A stretch of DNA of 45,990 nucleotides from Gammaproteobacteria bacterium. GTDB taxonomy: Bacteria > Pseudomonadota > Gammaproteobacteria > Ga0077536. The notes below the pieces were generated by a model. The model saw only the letters and a program-made list of their open reading frames with translations. It was not told the DNA's origin and did no database searches. The translations under genes and the position numbers were made by a program. Location: the NCBI GenBank assembly GCA_009692265.1, contig SHZM01000022.1, positions 1-45,990 on the forward strand. The letters are read 5' to 3'. Positions 1 through 6,850 of this stretch are shown here, piece after piece. The first letter of the stretch is position 1; each line of letters opens with the position of its first letter.

Positions 1-287
1 ATGCGCAGGAGCGGCCAGCTGAAGGCTACGAGTCGCTCGGCGTGACAGTCAACGCAGCGAACCCTCAGGAATCCGTACTCCAAGCGGCCGCACTTCAGAT
101 AGTCTTCGAACTCGCGCTGCACATGCACCGGCAACGTCCGCTCACCCGCCGCCAGGTCTTCTACGAACGCCGGGTAGTATTGTTCAACGAGTTGATACAG
201 GAGCGTCTGTTCGGGCCGATGACGAGCATAGTCGCCCGCACGCGCGGCCCCAGCACTGGCGTCCTTGCCGGCCGATAACGGCGTCAT
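1..287 (-). CDS. IS91-family transposase, N-terminal part (runs off the left edge)
   Basis: Read on the minus strand from ATG at 287, the frame is open for 95 codons to the window edge. It gives YQLVEQYYPAF, then an LPVHVQREFEDYLKCGRLEYG-type stretch, then VRCVDCHAERLVAFS. This is the N-terminal zinc-binding region of IS91-family (Y2 rolling-circle) transposases, which normally continues into a cysteine-rich segment and an HUH/Y2 nuclease domain. Here the sequence after AFS reads WPLLR instead of the usual cysteine-containing continuation, so a frameshift or decay near positions 1-20 is possible. No IS91 terminus could be placed. Identification is by family pattern memory; function is not assured because the catalytic part lies outside the window. 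Confidence 0.68.
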   Translation of the reverse strand, partial: MTPLSAGKDASAGAARAGDYARHRPEQTLLYQLVEQYYPAFVEDLAAGERTLPVHVQREFEDYLKCGRLEYGFLRVRCVDCHAERLVAFSWPLLR

Positions 288-639
288 GCATCGCGTCCTT
301 GCGATACCTTACGAGCCGATAGTCTAGCTCGTCCGCCGAGTTTGCCGACTTATCTGAAGTTTGGTCGTCTGTGCAGGCGCAAGCTATTGGGCTCACCCAG
401 CCTTGGGCAGCCTCGCGGGTAGCCCGGAACGTCCGCAAACGGGAAAACTGGGAGCCAAGGTCATGAGGCAGCTGTGGGTCGACTGCCGCCACTCGCAGCG
501 GTACGGCAGAGGATGACTGTTCACGTCCGCTGCAAAGATTGATGATAGCCTTGCAGTTCAAAGCTTTCCCGAAATCGCTCATTTACCGGAAAGATTGATC
601 CCCACCGTCTATAAAACTCGCGACTTTTTCAGCCGATTT
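288..639. other. Intergenic stretch without a recognisable gene
   Basis: No convincing coding sequence was seen. The short open frames here match nothing I recognise. The stretch contains one copy of a degenerate repeat (427-501) whose second copy lies at 5548-5630. It separates an IS91 transposase fragment from an MFS pseudogene and looks like eroded mobile-element flank. Confidence 0.5.
427..501. repeat. Degenerate dispersed repeat, copy 1
   Basis: The block begins GAACGTCCGCAAACGGGAAA and goes on through AACTGGGAGCCAA and GGGTCGACTGC to GCAGCGG. The same order of motifs recurs at 5548-5630 (GAACGTCCGAAAACCGGAAA, AACTGGAAGCTAA, GGGTCGGCTG, GCAGCG). The two copies differ by several substitutions and a small indel, so they are old. 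The element type is unknown. The region lies next to an IS91 fragment, so an insertion-sequence end or a non-autonomous element is plausible. Confidence 0.5.
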
Positions 640-1050
640 AATCGCTGACTTCGGCATTCTTTTTCGCTTACGTTCCCGGCCACATCTTGTCGGGCTGGCT
701 GGTTGAGAAGTTCAATGCCTATCGCACTCTGACCTGGGGGCTTGCCGCCTGGTCGCTGGCGACCTTCCTGACGGGGTGGGCGGGCGGTTTCGCTTCGCTG
801 CTGATCATGCGCCTCTTGCTGGGACTGGGGGAAGCACGGCTTTTCCCGCCAGCTCCAAGCTGCTCGCCCAGCACGTCGCGCCCGACCGACTGGCCAGCGC
901 GAATGCCTGGAACGGGATCGGGCTGTCGGCAGGAAACGGAGTGGGCATATTCGCCGGCGGGTTGATCGTCGTCCAATTCGGTTGGCACCTGCTGTTTTTG
1001 TGTTCGGCGCGCTTTCGCTGCTGTGGCTAGTGAAGGCGATTCGGGATAAT
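640..1050 (+). pseudogene. MFS transporter fragment, truncated and twice frameshifted
   Basis: Three plus-strand frames in succession carry one Major Facilitator protein. Frame one (from about 640) reads FFAYVPGHILSGWLVEKF and continues to the [10 protein letters not shown] motif. At about 840 the match moves to a second frame ([20 protein letters not shown], later [19 protein letters not shown]). At about 995 it moves to a third ([17 protein letters not shown]). The order fits transmembrane helices 2-6 of an anion:cation-symporter (ACS-like) MFS permease. The first helix and the whole second half are missing. Two frameshifts plus truncation at both ends mean no functional transporter is made; raw sequencing error alone would not explain the missing halves. 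Confidence 0.8.
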
Positions 1051-1072
1051 CGGACTAATCTCAAAGAAGCCT

Positions 1073-1558
1073 ATGTCATTATTCAAAGAGGGGAGATTTA
1101 TCTCATTGGCTGCCATATTACACCGATGGGCGCTGCCTCTACTCATATTCGTCCTGATGCGATTCGCACCCGAAAACTCCTCCTCCATAATGAAGAAATT
1201 GCAAAGCTCATCGGCGTTAGTGGCTCTTGGAAACCGCGCAAATATGGCTTTCAGAGCGCATGCGTTCATCGTGACCACTTTACTGAGTGGCTGGCCCTCG
1301 CTGCTGGCCGTGCTGCTCAACTATCTCAAGCGAAGCGACGTCCGCGCGACCTACCTCGATTCGCATTTCGGCTGGCGGATCCGCACCTTCTGGTATGCCC
1401 TTGCATGGTTCCTGGTCGCTTGGATGCTCGCCGTCACGCTGATCGGGATTCCGGTGGCCTTCGTGCTCGCGCTCGGTGTCGGACTCTGGGTGCTGTACCG
1501 CATCGTGCGCGGGTGGCTTGCACTCGCCGGGGGCGAACGGATGCCGGTCCCGCCGTGA
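1073..1558 (+). CDS. DUF4870-type small membrane protein
   Basis: The C-terminal ~85 residues match the DUF4870/COG3671 family of small inner-membrane proteins: [20 protein letters not shown], then [16 protein letters not shown], a second hydrophobic helix ([21 protein letters not shown]) and the closing [12 protein letters not shown]. The function of the family is unknown. The N-terminal ~60 residues do not resemble the family, so the true start may be ATG 1190 (122 aa), close to the usual length. ATG 1073 is preceded by a weak purine-rich AAAGAAG. The gene lies immediately downstream of a decayed MFS transporter, so its own N-terminus may have been replaced by a rearrangement. The next gene starts 4 bases after its stop. 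Confidence 0.6.
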   Translation: MSLFKEGRFISLAAILHRWALPLLIFVLMRFAPENSSSIMKKLQSSSALVALGNRANMAFRAHAFIVTTLLSGWPSLLAVLLNYLKRSDVRATYLDSHFGWRIRTFWYALAWFLVAWMLAVTLIGIPVAFVLALGVGLWVLYRIVRGWLALAGGERMPVPP

Positions 1559-1562
1559 GGGG

Positions 1563-2261
1563 GTGTCGGTCGCGGTTACGGGGATACCGGTGACGGGCGT
1601 TCGCGCAGGAACGCACCTCGTGACGTTCGCCGTGTGTGCGCTGGCAGCCGCCTTCGTCGCCGGCTGGTGGTGGGGCCAACGACCGGTGCCGACCCCGCCG
1701 CCGCCCGTGATCGACGGCTTCCTGCGGCCGCTGCTGCCGGTCATGGAGCCTTTCGAACTGCGCGATTTCGACGGACGACCTTTCGACCTCCGCGCGCTGG
1801 CCGGACACTGGACGCTGCTGACCTTCGGTTACACGCGCTGTGCAGAGCCCTGCGCACCGCTGCTCCACGCGTTCTCGACACTGCGCACTGAAGTCGCCGC
1901 GCGCCTGCCCGGTGAGGCGCGGATCGAAGCGTGGTTCGTCTCGATCGACGCGGCACGCGATGCGCCGGCGAGATTGCGCGACTTCCTCCACGAGATCGAT
2001 CCCGCACTGCGCGGGGCGACCGCGCCGCCGGAAGCCCTGCACCTGCTGACCCGCCAACTCGGCGTGCAGGTCATGAAGATCGGCGGCGACGCACCAGAGG
2101 ACTACTGGTTCGAGTTTCCGGCAGTGGTCCTCCTGATCGCCCCCGATGTTCGTCCGGTGGGTGAGTTCCTTCCGCCATTCGACGCGCGTGACGTCGCCGA
2201 TCGCATCCTGCGCATCGCGGACTATCTCGCGCATCGTAACGGACGGAACCGGCCGGATTGA
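1563..2261 (+). CDS. SCO1/SenC-like thioredoxin-fold protein, membrane anchored
   Basis: SCO proteins are periplasmic thioredoxin-fold copper chaperones or thiol reductants for cytochrome oxidase CuA. GTG 1563 is chosen because AGGGG lies just upstream and earlier starts overlap the preceding gene. The 232-aa product has one N-terminal helix (about residues 18-35), a proline-rich linker, a [20 protein letters not shown] strand region, and the CxxxC motif in [11 protein letters not shown] (C93, C97). Next come [12 protein letters not shown] and the C-terminal part of the fold. The conserved distal histidine of copper-binding SCO proteins, normally just before the last strands, appears absent: the place reads [16 protein letters not shown]. 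It may be a redox rather than a copper-loading paralogue. No oxidase genes are adjacent. Confidence 0.78.
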   Translation: MSVAVTGIPVTGVRAGTHLVTFAVCALAAAFVAGWWWGQRPVPTPPPPVIDGFLRPLLPVMEPFELRDFDGRPFDLRALAGHWTLLTFGYTRCAEPCAPLLHAFSTLRTEVAARLPGEARIEAWFVSIDAARDAPARLRDFLHEIDPALRGATAPPEALHLLTRQLGVQVMKIGGDAPEDYWFEFPAVVLLIAPDVRPVGEFLPPFDARDVADRILRIADYLAHRNGRNRPD

Positions 2262-2408
2262 TGAGGCACATCGTGCGTTCGCGCTGAACGCGTGGGGTGA
2301 CGCAACGCGCTGCGCACGCTCGCGCGTCTCTAGGAGAAGTCCGACTCATTATCACGCGCATCTGCGTTACACTCCCCCCGGTATTCCTACTCTACTAGGA
2401 GCAGTCCA

Positions 2409-3725
2409 TTGATTCGTTCAACGCCAGCCCATCGTCCGCTCCCGCGTCTCATCGGGGCGTGCCTGTTCGCCTGCGGCCTGCTGACACTCCCGCTCACCGC
2501 GGTCGCGGACGACCAGAGCTACCAGGCCTTGCGCGACTGGATCGCGGCGGGTGATGTCGATACGAGCAGTCTGCAGCCCGGCCAACACCTGACCGCCAAG
2601 GATCGCGGGCCACTGCTCGAACAGCTGATCCCGAAATCGGCGTGGAAGTATTACTTCTTCGACGATATGGACATGGAGATTGCCGCAACCGCGCATTACG
2701 CGAACCCGAAGGACTGGGGTGCGGCTGTTCAACCCGGCTACAGCCTCGATGAACGCGGCGTCCTGAAAGGTTTCACCGGCGGCGGCTTCCCGTTCCCTGA
2801 AATCGATCCGCAGGGTCCGCAGGCAGCGGTGAAGGTCATCTGGAACATGCTGTGGCGACCGGGTCAGCAGGACTTCGACATGCCGATGGTCACCTGGATG
2901 CGCAGCGAAGGCGGCAAACTCGATCGTCGCCTCGAGTACATCTCGGTCTCGACCACCTATGCGCGCGGAGACAAATGCCTCGTGCCCGGCTACGAGGAGG
3001 TCAGGAACAAGCGCATCATGGAATTCCGCTCGCCCCGTGACATGGCCGGTGCGAAGGACATGCTCATCTCCTACACCGATCACGATCGGGAAGATTCAGG
3101 TTGGTTGTACCTGCCAGCGCAGCGCAAGCCACGCCGCACGCTCGCTTCCGAGCGCACCAGCGAGATGATGGGGATGGACATGATTCGGGAGGACCTCGAC
3201 GGGTTCGGCGGCAAGGTCCATGAGAACAACTGGACCTACCTCGGCACCCGCAACGTGCTCGCGACGATCAACGTGCGGGATAACCCGGAAATCGGTGGAC
3301 CGAACAAGTGGGTGCCGAACAAGGCGCGTTGGGAAGTCCGCAAGGCGCACGTGGTGCTGATTGAACCGAAGGCCAGCTCACATCCCTACAGCCACCGCGT
3401 GGTCTTCATCGACGCCGAGAATTACTGGACGCTCTGGATGCTGGCGTTCGACCGGCAGGACGATCAACTGCTGCGGATGAGTCAGCATTTCCTGAAGTAT
3501 TCCGAGTCCTACGCGAGCGAAATGCCGCAGCAGGCGCCGTACCTGAAACAGGATTTCGCGAAGAATGTCGGTTACCAGGTGTTCCTGCACCTCGGCGAAA
3601 CCGACATCAACGCCAAGAAGCCGCACGCCACTATTACGCATTGCTTCGTGAAGAAGCGGGTGTTCTCGTCGGCACGTGCTCAGCAGTTCTTCTCGCTGCG
3701 TAACATGATCAGTGGGCGTCGCTGA
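2409..3725 (+). CDS. DUF1329 periplasmic/outer-membrane-associated protein
   Basis: This 438-residue protein has a clear signal peptide (LIGACLFACGLLTLPLTAVA, cut near ADDQS). It shows the DUF1329 features: an early YQALRDWIAAG segment, GFTGGGFPFPEIDP, WLYLPAQRKPRRT, and a C-terminal region with YWTLWMLAFDRQDDQL. DUF1329 proteins share a LolB-like fold. They are typically encoded beside DUF1302 porins in pseudomonads and relatives, often in sterol, hydrocarbon or aromatic-ester utilisation loci; the molecular role is not established. The start is TTG 2409, supported by AGGAG at 2397-2401 with 7-nt spacing. The DUF1302 gene follows after about 140 bases, so the two are probably one transcript. 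The RND/MMPL transporter often seen with this pair is not in the window. Confidence 0.88.
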   Translation: MIRSTPAHRPLPRLIGACLFACGLLTLPLTAVADDQSYQALRDWIAAGDVDTSSLQPGQHLTAKDRGPLLEQLIPKSAWKYYFFDDMDMEIAATAHYANPKDWGAAVQPGYSLDERGVLKGFTGGGFPFPEIDPQGPQAAVKVIWNMLWRPGQQDFDMPMVTWMRSEGGKLDRRLEYISVSTTYARGDKCLVPGYEEVRNKRIMEFRSPRDMAGAKDMLISYTDHDREDSGWLYLPAQRKPRRTLASERTSEMMGMDMIREDLDGFGGKVHENNWTYLGTRNVLATINVRDNPEIGGPNKWVPNKARWEVRKAHVVLIEPKASSHPYSHRVVFIDAENYWTLWMLAFDRQDDQLLRMSQHFLKYSESYASEMPQQAPYLKQDFAKNVGYQVFLHLGETDINAKKPHATITHCFVKKRVFSSARAQQFFSLRNMISGRR

Positions 3726-3862
3726 AGGCCGACAGCTGGTTGCGACGGCGTACTGCTTCGGCGCGTGTGTTCCGGGCGCCCCGGTCATCGACGACCGGCC
3801 GGAGTTCCCCGGGTGACGCCTGCCACTCCCAACTCGTCCACAAACACCACAAGGTTTCCCCG

Positions 3863-5467
3863 ATGAAGAATCGCGTGCACCCGCTCATTCCGTCCCTGCT
3901 GTTCCTGTTGCTGACCGGCGTCGCGACCCCGGGTCGCGCGATCGTGACCTTCGGCGATGATGTCGAACTCGAGGGGTTTCTGAACTTCCAGAACATCGTG
4001 CGCACGCCGAAGTTCGAATCGACCGAACTGGTCATGCAGCGGAACACCGCCCAGGTCGAAGGCAAGTACTACTTCCTGCGCGACAGCACCGCGTTCGGCC
4101 GGTTCAATACCGGTCGTCTGGAAGAGGCGACGTTCACCTTCGTCGGCCGCTCGGTCTACGACTCCATCTACGACATCCGGCAGTCCTATCACGACGCCTT
4201 CGAAAACGGCGACGACCATCCTGGGGAAATCGAAATCAAGGCCCGCGAGGCCTTTGTCGATCTGCTGCTCCCGCCATTCTCGCTGAGGCTGGGCAAGCAG
4301 CAGGTGGTGTGGGGAGAGACCGACAACTTCCGGGCGCTCGACGTGATCAACCCGCTCGACCTCAGCTGGCACTGGAGCTGGGAGTCGTGGGAGGACATCC
4401 GCATTCCGCTGTGGATGGCGCGCGGTGTCTACGACATCGGCAAGTTCGGTCCGTTCGACGAGTCGTTCTTCGAGGCGGTGTGGATACCATGGGACGTGCA
4501 GTCCAATATCGTGTCGACCGATCCGCGCCGGCCCTGGGCCTTCACCGGGACCGGGCTCAACGAGACGGCGAACTCAGCCATCGTGAACGGGCAGATTCTC
4601 AATCTCGATCTGAAGGTCAACGACAGCAGCCCGGGGCGCCGCTTCGAAAACGGACAGGGGGGTTTCCGGTTCAAGGCTATCTGGGGCGAGATCGAGTTCA
4701 GCCTGAACTACTTCTACGGCTTCGCGACCGACACCGGCGTGAAGTTCCGCAACGATCTGCTGCGTATCGACAACGGTACCCTGCACGCCGAAGTGGATAC
4801 CGTGAATCCGCGCACGCATCTCGTCGGCATCACCGCCAATTACTCGGAAGAAAAATATACACAGGCGGTGTTCAGACTCGAATCGGTGTTCACGACCGGG
4901 GTGCCGGTCTCGGTTGCCGCGGGTGCGCCACTGAACGTCGATCCCGAGCAGGACCAGTTCGAAGACGTAAGACGGTCGGTGGTGATGATCGCGGTCGACC
5001 GTCCTACCTGGATCAAGGCGCTCAACGAGGATCGGACGTTCTTCCTGTCCTCGCAGTTCTTCTGGCGACGTTATCTCGACTACAGCGATTCGTTCCGTGG
5101 CTTTTCGGCCGTGCGACCGGCGATTCTCAACGGCCAGATCTTCCCCGGCCGGTTCATCAGCGAACAGCCGAACCAGTTGAACCGCGACGAGTTCGTGATC
5201 ACCTTCGCCGCCTCGACGAGTTACGGCGATGCCGGGCTGCTGCAGCCGCGCTTCGTCTTCGCGATCGATCCGATCTCCACCGGTGCCTACAACCAGATCG
5301 GGATTGACTACCTGCTGTCGACGCACGTGGTGCTCAAGTTCCAGCAGAACCTGTTCTGGCGTGCATCCGGTCACGATGTGGGGCCGTGGGCGCTGGGCGA
5401 TCTGTGGGGACATTCGAGCGGACAGAGCCGCCACGAAACGGTGTTCAGCCTGGTCTACCAGTTTTGA
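3863..5467 (+). CDS. DUF1302 outer-membrane beta-barrel protein
   Basis: The 534-aa product starts at ATG 3863 with a signal peptide (lysine/arginine-poor N-region, then LIPSLLFLLLTGVATPGRA). An in-frame ATG/GTG extension further upstream lacks signal-peptide character and is rejected. The mature part has alternating beta-strand patterning. It carries the DUF1302 signatures: LEGFLNFQNI near the start, LRLGKQQVVWGETD with DVINPLDLSW about 130 residues in, and a terminal strand ending in phenylalanine (VFSLVYQF), as in outer-membrane barrels recognised by the BAM machinery. Family knowledge suggests a porin-like channel for hydrophobic or aromatic compounds working with the DUF1329 partner upstream. 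The substrate cannot be told from sequence. Confidence 0.88.
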   Translation: MKNRVHPLIPSLLFLLLTGVATPGRAIVTFGDDVELEGFLNFQNIVRTPKFESTELVMQRNTAQVEGKYYFLRDSTAFGRFNTGRLEEATFTFVGRSVYDSIYDIRQSYHDAFENGDDHPGEIEIKAREAFVDLLLPPFSLRLGKQQVVWGETDNFRALDVINPLDLSWHWSWESWEDIRIPLWMARGVYDIGKFGPFDESFFEAVWIPWDVQSNIVSTDPRRPWAFTGTGLNETANSAIVNGQILNLDLKVNDSSPGRRFENGQGGFRFKAIWGEIEFSLNYFYGFATDTGVKFRNDLLRIDNGTLHAEVDTVNPRTHLVGITANYSEEKYTQAVFRLESVFTTGVPVSVAAGAPLNVDPEQDQFEDVRRSVVMIAVDRPTWIKALNEDRTFFLSSQFFWRRYLDYSDSFRGFSAVRPAILNGQIFPGRFISEQPNQLNRDEFVITFAASTSYGDAGLLQPRFVFAIDPISTGAYNQIGIDYLLSTHVVLKFQQNLFWRASGHDVGPWALGDLWGHSSGQSRHETVFSLVYQF

Positions 5468-5547
5468 TTCGGCACCGGGCGGACGGACGCGCGACCAGCT
5501 GCCGGCGTCGTCGCAAACGCTTTTTGCACGCGCCCGGGCGTGGTTGC

Positions 5548-5630
5548 GAACGTCCGAAAACCGGAAAACTGGAAGCTAAAATCTCGGGGCCGGAGAGGGT
5601 CGGCTGTTGTCGTTCGCCGCAGCGCGGCGG
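5548..5630. repeat. Degenerate dispersed repeat, copy 2
   Basis: Second copy of the element at 427-501. The best-conserved part is GAACGTCCG, then GGAAAACTGG, then GGGTCG.CTG, then CGCAGCG, in the same order and similar spacing. It begins about 80 bases after the DUF1302 stop codon. Confidence 0.5.
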
Positions 5631-5863
5631 AATTCCAAACGAACGGCATCATTAGTTGGTTAATTTGGGATAACGACAAACGCAGACTGTCGTTAGATTG
5701 AAGCGTTGTTATTCGCCTAAAGTTGCGGCTAGCCAGGATATTTCGGGGGCATATCAGGGGGCATACTTGGAAAGGGCATGAAGATAAAGATAATTTTATC
5801 AAATGGTTAAACTATTCATTCGGTTGTCCCCGGCACCATTTAAAGGTCCAAGAATTCCTATCG

Positions 5864-5898
5864 AAGTCCGATAACCCGCTGTAACCCGGACTTTTTTT
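5864..5898 (+). terminator. Rho-independent terminator-like hairpin
   Basis: AAGTCCG (5864-5870) pairs with CGGACTT (5887-5893) across a 16-nt loop, and T residues run from 5892 to 5898. The stem is only 7 bp and the loop is large, so strength is moderate. It is about 400 bases after the DUF1302 gene on the same strand. Confidence 0.45.
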
Positions 5899-6011
5899 AA
5901 GAGGGTAAGCGTCCGACCGCCACTCGCGACATCTAGTAAGGAGACGCGACCAACCTCGCAACCGCGCACGGCTTACGATGGTGACGCTTACGTTTCTAAC
6001 ATCAAAAGTTC

Positions 6012-6704
6012 TTGTTCGGCATTGTGCTCTTGGTGACGGCGTGCGCGCTGGGTTCTCAACTCTAGCAGGCGCGCAAGTATGCGGTGCGCGACACGCTGCG
6101 TCTTCCAGTCACGGAATTCAGTGCCGCGGAGTATCCGGAAGATCCCGCCGAGCGGAGCATCATGCATGGGCGCTACCGGGGGCGTTCGCTGACCCTCTTG
6201 AAAAAAGACACGCAGCATTTTGACTTCGTGCTCGAAGCTCAGCAGGTGAGTTTCACGCCGGATTCGCCTCATCTTGAAGTCTCCGGCGGCGACGACATCG
6301 AGCGAACGAATCTCTTCACGGCAGAACTGGCGAAGAACTGCCTGAATGCTGGCCTGTGGGAGATCCAACTGACGATGCAGGAAGGCGGCCACAAGGCCCT
6401 CTACACCCAGGCCTGGTTCACCTTTCCCCTGGGGCATTACCGCAAGTTGGTCGAAATGAACTCCGGGATCACCTATTCCCGGTTCTGGCGGCACCTTGAA
6501 CACTGGGTCAATCCCGAGGGTGTAGGTCTCGACTTAACGCAGCTCCGCACGGTGGTCTCGGAACAAGACGCGAAGGCATCTTCCCTGAAAGACGAACGCG
6601 TCTTCGCCGATGGGGAACAGAATGCCAAGGGCAGTTCAACGTCATCAACTTTGAATGAGTGGGGACTCAGGAACTCACTCGCCTATTTGATACGAGACGG
6701 CTAA
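6012..6704 (+). pseudogene. Lipoprotein-like gene of unknown function, interrupted by an in-frame TAG
   Basis: One plus-strand frame encodes KFLFGIVLLVTACALGSQL, a lipoprotein-type signal with a lipobox-like LVTAC. It then hits TAG at 6063-6065 and continues open with QARKYAVRDTLRLPVTEF to 6704. The next start, GTG 6084, would give a 206-aa protein without a signal peptide. The body contains LLKKDTQHFDFVLEAQQVSF, TAELAKNCLNAGLWEIQL and AWFTFPLGHYRKLVEMNSG. I do not recognise the family. The last ~20 codons may be out of the ancestral frame. The simplest reading is a secreted lipoprotein gene inactivated by a nonsense mutation. Alternatives are a cytoplasmic protein from GTG 6084 or read-through of the amber codon. 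No neighbour clarifies its role. Confidence 0.5.
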
Positions 6705-6850
6705 TGGGCGTCCCCTTTTTCTCCAGAACACGAGTTCACAAATCGTGGTCTGCCAGCCTCACACGCTCCGCAAGCGAATCGCTTCGACTTAACTATCTCG
6801 TGGTGCGAATTAAAATACCCAATTCCTCACGAGAGCCGAAGGAAACACCG

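Larger units (their letters stand above)
5468..6011. other. Gene-poor stretch with repeat copy, short iterons and a terminator-like hairpin
   Basis: No convincing gene lies between the DUF1302 stop and the lipoprotein-like pseudogene. It holds a degenerate repeat (5548-5630), three closely spaced GGGGCAT-type motifs (5745-5779) and a hairpin followed by seven T residues (5864-5898). It is more AT-rich around 5780-5830 than the flanking genes. It looks like a scar of past integration. Confidence 0.5.

Noticed and set aside
4309..5307. Long alternative open frame (332 codons) inside the DUF1302 gene
   Set aside because: Arginine-rich, no family resemblance; it is a shadow of the GC-rich barrel gene in the proper frame.
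5825..5842. tRNA-3'-end-like string (TGTCCCCGGCACCA)
   Set aside because: No complementary acceptor arm, D-arm or anticodon arm could be found nearby, so it was not called a tRNA or att site.
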